NCBI GenBank assembly: GCA_030038765.1
Contig: JASHRA010000089.1
Coordinates: 1-7,072 of the forward strand
DNA length: 7,072 nucleotides
Reading direction: 5' to 3'
Source of the DNA: Candidatus Dormiibacterota bacterium
Lineage (GTDB): Bacteria; Chloroflexota; Dormibacteria; Aeolococcales; Bog-877
The notes under the pieces: generated by a model
What the model saw: only the letters and a program-made list of their open reading frames with translations
What the model was told of the DNA's origin: nothing
Databases searched by the model: none
Translations under genes and position numbers: made by a program
Shown: positions 1-7,072 of the stretch, piece after piece
Numbering within the stretch: position 1 is the first letter of the stretch
Layout: the number at the start of each line of letters is the position of its first letter

Positions 1-1582
1 GGGCCGCCGCCGGGGGCGGGGAGGCGCCCCCCTGGGGCCGCAGCTCGCCGTCCTCCACCTGGTAGACGGTGGAGGCCACGGCGGACACGAAGTAGCGGTC
101 GTGGGAGACCAGCAGGACGGCTCCGGGGTAGCCGGCCAGGGCCTCCTCGAGCACCTCCTGGGAGGGGATGTCGAGGTGGTTGGTGGGCTCGTCCAGGAGC
201 AGGCAGTTGGCGTCGTCCATGCCCAGCCGCGAGAGCGCCACGCGTGCCTTCTCGCCCCCTGCCAGGTCGGCCACCCGGCTGAAGGCCCGCTCCCCGCTGA
301 AGAGCATGGCGCCGAGCACGGCGCGCGCCCGCTCGGGGGTGGTCCCGGGATGGTCCGAGAGCAGGTTCTGGAGCACGCTGGCCCCGGGGTCGAGGTCGCC
401 GAAGTCCTGTCGGTAGAGGCGCAGGCGGGCCCGCCCGCCCAGGCTGACGGCGCCGGCGATGGGGGCCAGCTCGCCGACCAGGGTGTGGAGCAGGGTGGTC
501 TTGCCGGAGCCGTTGGCGCCGACGATGGCGACCCGGTCGCCCCGGGCCACGCTGAGGTCCGGGATGCGCAGCAGCGGCTCCCCCTCGCGGCCGCAGACCA
601 GGCCCCGGGTGGAGAGCACGACCCGGGCGCTGGGGGCGGCCTGGAGGGTGAGCCGCATGCGCGCCGGCTCGGTCGGCTCCGGCACCCGCTCCAGGCGGTC
701 CAGCAGCGTCTGCCGGCCCCTCGCCTGGCGCGCCCGCTGGCCCGCCCGGTAGCGGCGGATGTACTCCTCCTCGTGGGCGATGTGGGCCTGCTGCGACTCC
801 CAGCTACGGCGCCAGCGCAGCCGCCGCTCCTGGCGCAGGCGCAGGTAGACGTCGTAGGAGCCCTCGTAGAGCTCGACCCGGCCCGAGCCGACCTCGGCGA
901 TGCGGTTGCAGACGCGCTGCAGCAGGCGCCGGTCGTGGGCCACGATGCAGAGGGTCCGCGAGCTCTGGGCCAGGTAGGCCTCGAGCCACTCGATGGCGAC
1001 CAGGTCGAGGTGGGTGGTGGGCTCGTCCAGGAGCAGCAGGTCGGCCTCCTGGAGCAGGAGCTTGGCCAGCTCCAGGCGCCGCACCTGGCCCACGCTCAGC
1101 TCCCGCGGCGAGCGGGCCTGGTCCGTCTCCGGCAGGCCCAGGCCGCCGAGCACGGCCCGGGCCCGGGACTCCAGCTCGTAGCCGCCCAGCCCCTCGTAGG
1201 CGGACTGGGCCTCGCCGTAGCGGGCCAGCTGGGCCTCGGTGTCGGGGCCGGGCCGGCTCAGCTGGCGCTCCAGCTCCGCCAGCTGGTCGCGCAGCCGGGA
1301 GAGGTCGGTGCGGCTGGCCATGGCCTCAGCCAGGACCGTCTCCGCCACCGGCTGGGGCGACTCCTGGGGCAGGTAGGCGACCAGCACCCGGCCGCTGCGA
1401 TCGACCCTCCCGGCGGAGGGCGGCTGCTCCCCGGCCAGGAGGCTGAGGAGGGAGGACTTGCCCTCGCCGTTGCTGCCCACCACCCCCAAGCGGTCTCCCG
1501 GCTCGAGGCGCAGGTCGAGCTCGGCGAAGACGCGGCGGTCGCCGTACTCGACGGCGACGCCGGCGCAGCTGATCAGCGCCAT
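1..1582 (-). CDS. ABC-F family ATPase, ribosome-associated type (3' end outside window)
   Basis: A soluble protein with two ABC ATPase domains and no membrane segment, the hallmark of ABC-F proteins that bind the ribosomal E site to relieve stalling or, in some members, protect against antibiotics. The ATG start lies at 1582-1580 and 527 codons are visible; the stop is beyond the left edge. Domain 1 has Walker A GSNGEGKS (residues 36-43), an unusual signature LSVGQ (162-166), Walker B/D-loop LLLDEPTTHLD (183-193) and switch AHDRR (215-219). A charged linker (about 240-305, very rich in Arg/Glu/Gln) matches the P-site-tRNA interaction motif region. Domain 2 has GANGSGKT (355-362), LAGGEK (440-445), DEPTNHLD (464-471) and SHDRYF (493-498). 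The visible end is Pro/Ala-rich. It is divergent from uvrB with a 42-bp gap and has no clear Shine-Dalgarno. The subfamily (EttA, Uup, YdiF-like or resistance type) cannot be settled by eye, so no symbol is given. Confidence 0.93.
   Translation of the reverse strand, partial: MALISCAGVAVEYGDRRVFAELDLRLEPGDRLGVVGSNGEGKSSLLSLLAGEQPPSAGRVDRSGRVLVAYLPQESPQPVAETVLAEAMASRTDLSRLRDQLAELERQLSRPGPDTEAQLARYGEAQSAYEGLGGYELESRARAVLGGLGLPETDQARSPRELSVGQVRRLELAKLLLQEADLLLLDEPTTHLDLVAIEWLEAYLAQSSRTLCIVAHDRRLLQRVCNRIAEVGSGRVELYEGSYDVYLRLRQERRLRWRRSWESQQAHIAHEEEYIRRYRAGQRARQARGRQTLLDRLERVPEPTEPARMRLTLQAAPSARVVLSTRGLVCGREGEPLLRIPDLSVARGDRVAIVGANGSGKTTLLHTLVGELAPIAGAVSLGGRARLRLYRQDFGDLDPGASVLQNLLSDHPGTTPERARAVLGAMLFSGERAFSRVADLAGGEKARVALSRLGMDDANCLLLDEPTNHLDIPSQEVLEEALAGYPGAVLLVSHDRYFVSAVASTVYQVEDGELRPQGGASPPPAAA
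170..202. repeat. Direct repeat copy 1 (Walker B of ABC-F domain 2)
   Basis: This 33-bp stretch matches positions 1004-1036 at 32 of 33 bases in direct orientation. It encodes the Walker B/D-loop segment LLLDEPTNHLD of the second ATPase domain. The repeat reflects the duplicated domain architecture, but the nucleotide identity is higher than the surrounding domain sequences show. Confidence 0.8.
1004..1036. repeat. Direct repeat copy 2 (Walker B of ABC-F domain 1)
   Basis: Partner of the copy at 170-202. The single differing base (g at 1014 versus t at 180) is the one that changes the D-loop Asn of domain 2 (DEPTNHLD) to Thr in domain 1 (DEPTTHLD). Confidence 0.8.
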
Positions 1583-1624
1583 CGCCGCCCGGGGGCCCGG
1601 GGCGCCGGCTGCGATACTCGGGGC
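1583..1624. promoter_or_regulatory. Divergent ABC-F / uvrB intergenic region
   Basis: Only 42 bp separate the two divergent start codons, so promoter elements for both genes are either squeezed in here or extend into the coding sequences. The left part (about 1586-1608) is almost pure G/C; the only AT-containing patch is at 1613-1618. No ribosome binding site is recognisable for either gene, and no LexA-type palindrome is visible. Confidence 0.6.
1613..1618 (+). promoter_or_regulatory. Candidate -10 box of uvrB (GATACT)
   Basis: GATACT matches four of six positions of the TATAAT consensus and is the only such hexamer in the spacer. It ends six bases before the GTG start, which would put the transcription start at or next to the start codon and so predicts a leaderless uvrB mRNA. 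No convincing -35 is seen at the expected distance (G/C run). Confidence 0.4.
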
Positions 1625-3655
1625 GTGCCCCAGTTCGAGCTGAAGGCCCCCTTCACGGCCACCGGCGACCAGCCCCAGGCGGTGGACCGGCTCCGGGCCG
1701 GCCTGGAGCGGGGCGACCGGCACCAGGTGCTCCTCGGCGTGACCGGCAGTGGCAAGACCTTCACCATCTCCGCGCTGCTGGCGCAGGTCCAGCGCCCGGT
1801 GCTGGTCCTGAGCCCCAACAAGACTCTCGCGGCCCAGCTCTGGGCCGAGTTCAGAGCGTTCTTCCCCGACAACGCCGTCGAGTACTTCGTCTCCTACTAC
1901 GACTACTACCAGCCCGAAGCCTACATTGCCCGCACCGACACCTACATCGAGAAGGACTCCTCCCGGAACGAGGAGATCGACCGCCTCCGCAACGCCGCCA
2001 CCCGCTCGCTCCTGACCCGCCGGGACGTGATCGTGGTCGCGTCCATCTCCTGCATCTACGGCATCGGCTCGCCCGAGGACTACCTCGGGGAGTCGGTGCA
2101 GCTGCACCGGGGCGAGAGCTGGCGCCGAGACATCCTGCTGCGCAAGTTCGCCGACCTGCAGTACGCGCGCAACGACCTCGACTTCGGGCGCAGCCGCTTC
2201 CGGGTCCGGGGCGACGTGGTCGACATCCAGCCCGCCTACGAGGAGATCGCCACCCGGGTGGAGTTCTTCGGCGACGAGGTGGAGCGGATCGTCGACTTCG
2301 ACCCCCTGACCGGCGAGATGCTGGGGGAGCGGGAGGAGCTCTCCGTCTTCCCCGCCTCCCACTACGTCACCCCGCGGGACAAGCTGGAACGCGCCCTGCG
2401 GGCGATCGAGGAGGAGCTGGAGTGGCGCTCCGCGGAGCTGGAGCGCGGGGGCCGTCTCCTGGAGGCGCAGCGGCTCCGCCAGCGCACCAACTTCGACCTC
2501 GAGATGCTGCGTGAGACCGGCACCTGCGCCGGGGTGGAGAACTACTCCCGCCACCTGAGCGGCCGGCGCGAGGGGGAGCGCCCCTACACCCTGATGGACT
2601 TCCTGCCCGAGGACACCCTGGTCGTCATCGACGAGTCCCACGTGGCCGTGCCCCAGATCGGCGCCATGTACGGTGGCGACCGCTCCCGCAAGATCCCCCT
2701 CGTCGAGTACGGCTTCAGGCTGCCCTCGGCCCTGGACAACCGCCCCCTCACCTTCGCCGAGTGGGAGGCCTCGGTGCACCAGCTGGTCTACGTCTCGGCC
2801 ACCCCCGGCCCCTACGAGCTGGAGCGGGCCGCCCAGGTGGTGGAGCAGCTGATCCGACCCACCGGCCTGCTGGAGCCGACGGTCGAGGTGCGCCCCTCCA
2901 AGGGCCAGGTGGACGATCTCCTGGCCGAGATCCGGCGCACGGTCGCGGCCGGCGAGCGCTGCCTCGTGACCACGCTCACCAAGCGCATGGCCGAGGACCT
3001 CACCGACTACCTGCGCGAGGCCGGGGTCAAGGTCCAGTACCTGCACTCCGACGTCGACACCCTGGAGCGGGTGGAGATCATCCGCGACCTCCGCCTCGGG
3101 GTCCACGACGTGATCGTCGGCATCAACCTGCTGCGCGAGGGCCTGGACCTGCCCGAGGTCAGCTTCATCGGCATCCTGGACGCCGACAAGGAGGGCTACC
3201 TGCGCAGCCAGCGCTCCCTGATCCAGACCTCGGGGCGGGCCTCGCGCAACGTCCACGGCCACGTCGTGATGTACGCCGACCGGACCTCGGAGGCGATGGA
3301 GCAGGCGATCGCGGAGACGGGCCGCCGGCGCGCCATCCAGGAGGCGTACAACCGCGAGCACGGGATCACCCCGGCCAGCATCGTCAAGGCGGTGCAGAAG
3401 CAGGAGATGGGGCGCGCCGAGCTCCAGGAGGCGGCCGCCGAGTTCCAGGAGGCGGTCGGGCTGCCTCCCGACCAGCTGTTGCGCCTGACCCTGGAGGTGG
3501 AGAAGGCGATGCGCAAGGCGGCCGCCAGCCTCGACTTCGAGCGGGCGGCGCAGATGCGCGACCGGCTGGTCGAGCTGCGCCGCATGCAGGGGCAGGGGGA
3601 GGGCGCCCCCCCGGCCCGGGCGCGACGGCCCCGGCGGGTGCGCTCGGGACCTTGA
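1625..3655 (+). CDS. uvrB: UvrABC system protein B (excinuclease subunit B)
   Basis: UvrB is the damage-verifying, helicase-like subunit of nucleotide excision repair. UvrA loads it at the lesion, and it recruits UvrC for incision. The 676 aa match the usual length (E. coli 673). In order: Walker A GVTGSGKT (38-45); the DNA-clamping beta-hairpin YYDYYQPEAY (91-100) with following EKDSS; UvrA-contact and linker domains (about 150-320); Walker B DESH (336-339); SATPGPYE (391-398); motif V region GINLLREGLDLPE (499-511); motif VI QTSGRASRN (534-542), where QTIGRAARN is usual but both Arg residues are kept; and a C-terminal UVR motif around LDFERAAQMRDRL (636-648) that binds UvrC. A basic tail of about 20 residues ends the protein. 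The GTG at 1625 is chosen because homology begins there (FELKAPFTATGDQP) and no other in-frame start is nearby. The frame stays open far upstream to 101, but that part is antisense to the ABC-F gene. Confidence 0.97.
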   Translation: MPQFELKAPFTATGDQPQAVDRLRAGLERGDRHQVLLGVTGSGKTFTISALLAQVQRPVLVLSPNKTLAAQLWAEFRAFFPDNAVEYFVSYYDYYQPEAYIARTDTYIEKDSSRNEEIDRLRNAATRSLLTRRDVIVVASISCIYGIGSPEDYLGESVQLHRGESWRRDILLRKFADLQYARNDLDFGRSRFRVRGDVVDIQPAYEEIATRVEFFGDEVERIVDFDPLTGEMLGEREELSVFPASHYVTPRDKLERALRAIEEELEWRSAELERGGRLLEAQRLRQRTNFDLEMLRETGTCAGVENYSRHLSGRREGERPYTLMDFLPEDTLVVIDESHVAVPQIGAMYGGDRSRKIPLVEYGFRLPSALDNRPLTFAEWEASVHQLVYVSATPGPYELERAAQVVEQLIRPTGLLEPTVEVRPSKGQVDDLLAEIRRTVAAGERCLVTTLTKRMAEDLTDYLREAGVKVQYLHSDVDTLERVEIIRDLRLGVHDVIVGINLLREGLDLPEVSFIGILDADKEGYLRSQRSLIQTSGRASRNVHGHVVMYADRTSEAMEQAIAETGRRRAIQEAYNREHGITPASIVKAVQKQEMGRAELQEAAAEFQEAVGLPPDQLLRLTLEVEKAMRKAAASLDFERAAQMRDRLVELRRMQGQGEGAPPARARRPRRVRSGP

Positions 3656-3658
3656 GCG

Positions 3659-3680
3659 GCCCCCGGGCGGGCCCGGGAGC
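3659..3680 (+). terminator. Weak terminator-like hairpin after uvrB
   Basis: Starting just after the uvrB stop, CCCGGG (3662-3667) and CCCGGG (3672-3677) can pair across a CGGG loop; past one mismatch, two more outer pairs form. There is no T-tract. In this G/C-rich background such a short hairpin could be chance, so it is only a possible attenuator or terminator. Confidence 0.3.
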
Positions 3681-3688
3681 GCAGACTC

Positions 3689-3694
3689 TAGGTT
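3689..3694 (+). promoter_or_regulatory. Candidate -10 box of the osmC-like gene (TAGGTT)
   Basis: TAGGTT fits the TAnnnT -10 pattern common in high-GC bacteria and is the AT-richest patch of the uvrB-osmC spacer. A start about seven bases downstream would leave a 5' leader of roughly 27 nt carrying the Shine-Dalgarno. No clear -35 element is seen. Confidence 0.4.
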
Positions 3695-3712
3695 GGTCGG
3701 CGGCGCGCCCAC

Positions 3713-3718
3713 AGGAGG
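3713..3718 (+). promoter_or_regulatory. Strong Shine-Dalgarno of the osmC-like gene (AGGAGG)
   Basis: A full AGGAGG lies nine bases before the ATG at 3728 and fixes that start. It is the only consensus Shine-Dalgarno in front of any gene in this window; uvrB, uvrA and the ABC-F gene have none. Confidence 0.85.
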
Positions 3719-3727
3719 TGGTGAGAG

Positions 3728-4153
3728 ATGGTGGTGAGGACCGGTCGGGCCAGCTGGCTGCCCAGCGAGCACGGCGGGGGCGGGGAGATCCACGGTGAGA
3801 GCGGAGCCCTGGACGCCCCCTACAGCCGGGGCTCGCGCTTCGAGTCGGACCCGGGGACCAATCCCGAGGAGCTGATCGGGGCCGCCCACGCCGCCTGCTT
3901 CAACATGGCCCTGTCCGGGGCCCTGACCCGGGCCGGGCACCCGCCCACCCGGCTGGAGACGTCGGCGGCGGTGACCCTGGAGAAGGACGGGCCCGGCTTC
4001 CGCATCACCAGCATCCGGCTCAGCACCGTGGCCGAGGTGCCCGGCATCGAGGAGCGGGACTTCGAGGCCGAGGCCCACCAGACCAAGCTCAACTGCCCCG
4101 TCTCCAAGGCCCTGGCCGGCACCGACATCTTCCTCGAGTCCAAGCTGCTCTAG
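3728..4153 (+). CDS. osmC: OsmC/Ohr family peroxide reductase, OsmC type
   Basis: OsmC-family proteins are cytoplasmic dimeric thiol peroxidases that reduce organic hydroperoxides (and H2O2 more weakly) using a reactive Cys pair. The 141 aa equal the normal family length (E. coli OsmC 143). The diagnostic segment is RFESDPGTNPEELIGAAHAA (37-56), followed by the peroxidatic Cys57 in ACFNMALS. Arg37 and Glu47/Glu48 match the residues that position the active Cys, and Cys123 in KLNCPVSKAL is the partner Cys. The N-terminus (TGRASW...GESGAL...PYS) also follows OsmC rather than Ohr. The start is supported by a consensus Shine-Dalgarno. The gene lies 72 bp after uvrB and 63 bp before uvrA, with its own -10-like box and a strong hairpin behind it, so it is probably a separate transcription unit between two repair genes. 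The family is secure; the physiological substrate is not shown by sequence. Confidence 0.93.
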   Translation: MVVRTGRASWLPSEHGGGGEIHGESGALDAPYSRGSRFESDPGTNPEELIGAAHAACFNMALSGALTRAGHPPTRLETSAAVTLEKDGPGFRITSIRLSTVAEVPGIEERDFEAEAHQTKLNCPVSKALAGTDIFLESKLL

Positions 4154-4166
4154 CGTCCCGCGCTCC

Positions 4167-4193
4167 CGGCCCCGGCCGCAGAGGCCGGGGCCG
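4167..4193 (+). terminator. Strong GC hairpin between osmC and uvrA
   Basis: A perfect 11-bp stem, CGGCCCCGGCC (4167-4177) pairing with GGCCGGGGCCG (4183-4193), closes a five-base GCAGA loop, beginning 13 bases after the osmC stop. No T-run follows, as is common for terminator hairpins in high-GC Gram-positive-type genomes. Its right arm overlaps where a uvrA -35 would lie. It could act as terminator, mRNA 3' stabiliser, or both. Confidence 0.7.
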
Positions 4194-4202
4194 CGGACTG
4201 GG

Positions 4203-4208
4203 TAGGCT
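4203..4208 (+). promoter_or_regulatory. Candidate -10 box of uvrA (TAGGCT)
   Basis: TAGGCT is a typical TAnnnT -10 of high-GC bacteria. It ends eight bases before the ATG at 4217, with no Shine-Dalgarno between, so a leaderless or near-leaderless uvrA transcript is predicted. With a 17-bp spacer the -35 would fall at 4180-4185, inside the hairpin, and has no TTGACA-like sequence. No LexA-type palindrome is seen around it. Confidence 0.55.
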
Positions 4209-4216
4209 AGTTCCGG

Positions 4217-7072
<2,856 letters not shown>

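Noticed and set aside
1586..1608. G/C-rich near-palindromic run in the ABC-F/uvrB spacer as a possible operator or terminator
   Set aside because: The arms do not form a perfect inverted repeat, and such G/C runs are expected at this base composition.
3196..3585. 129-codon minus-strand frame antisense to the uvrB C-terminal region
   Set aside because: Arg/Ser-rich translation with no motif, antisense to conserved uvrB helicase motifs and UVR domain; no promoter or ribosome binding site seen.
2761..3798. 345-codon plus-strand open frame overlapping the end of uvrB and the start of osmC
   Set aside because: It is out of frame with two well-supported genes and its translation is Gly/Arg/Pro/Ala-rich without any domain, a typical shadow frame in very GC-rich coding DNA.
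3820..4143. 107-codon minus-strand frame antisense to the osmC-like gene
   Set aside because: The plus strand encodes a complete OsmC protein with its Cys pair and a consensus Shine-Dalgarno; the antisense frame has no family features.

Overview
The window comes from a high-GC bacterium. Several cues suggest a high-GC Terrabacteria-type lineage (Actinobacteriota, or high-GC Chloroflexota/Dormibacterota-like): near-exclusive G/C at third codon positions, -10-like TAnnnT hexamers sitting just before start codons that lack a ribosome binding site, and a GTG start. This placement is inference; no rRNA or lineage-specific marker is present. There is no sign of mobile elements, phage, CRISPR or tRNA/rRNA genes.

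Layout: (1) Positions 1-1582, minus strand: an ABC-F ATPase with two nucleotide-binding domains, cut off by the left edge. (2) Positions 1583-1624: a 42-bp divergent spacer that must hold the uvrB promoter and the 5' end of the ABC-F transcript. (3) Positions 1625-3655, plus strand: complete uvrB (676 aa, GTG start). (4) Positions 3656-3727: a short spacer with a weak hairpin, a -10-like box and a strong Shine-Dalgarno. (5) Positions 3728-4153, plus strand: an OsmC-type peroxide reductase (141 aa). (6) Positions 4154-4216: a strong 11-bp GC hairpin (terminator-like) followed at once by the uvrA -10-like box. (7) Positions 4217-7072, plus strand: uvrA, 952 codons visible and essentially complete, with its stop just past the right edge.

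UvrA and UvrB are the damage-recognition and loading half of bacterial nucleotide excision repair: UvrA finds distorted DNA and loads UvrB, which then recruits UvrC (not in this window). OsmC-type proteins detoxify organic hydroperoxides, so the plus-strand genes form a loose DNA-damage/oxidative-stress neighbourhood. Each appears to have its own promoter rather than forming one tight operon. The divergent ABC-F protein is of the ribosome-associated type and has no evident functional tie to repair.

I did not find an undescribed system. The points worth a second look are small: sequence variations in otherwise canonical proteins (ABC-F first-domain signature, UvrB motif VI, one UvrA zinc ligand), likely leaderless starts for uvrB and uvrA, a hairpin overlapping the uvrA promoter, and an annotation trap where an open frame antisense to the ABC-F gene runs into uvrB.
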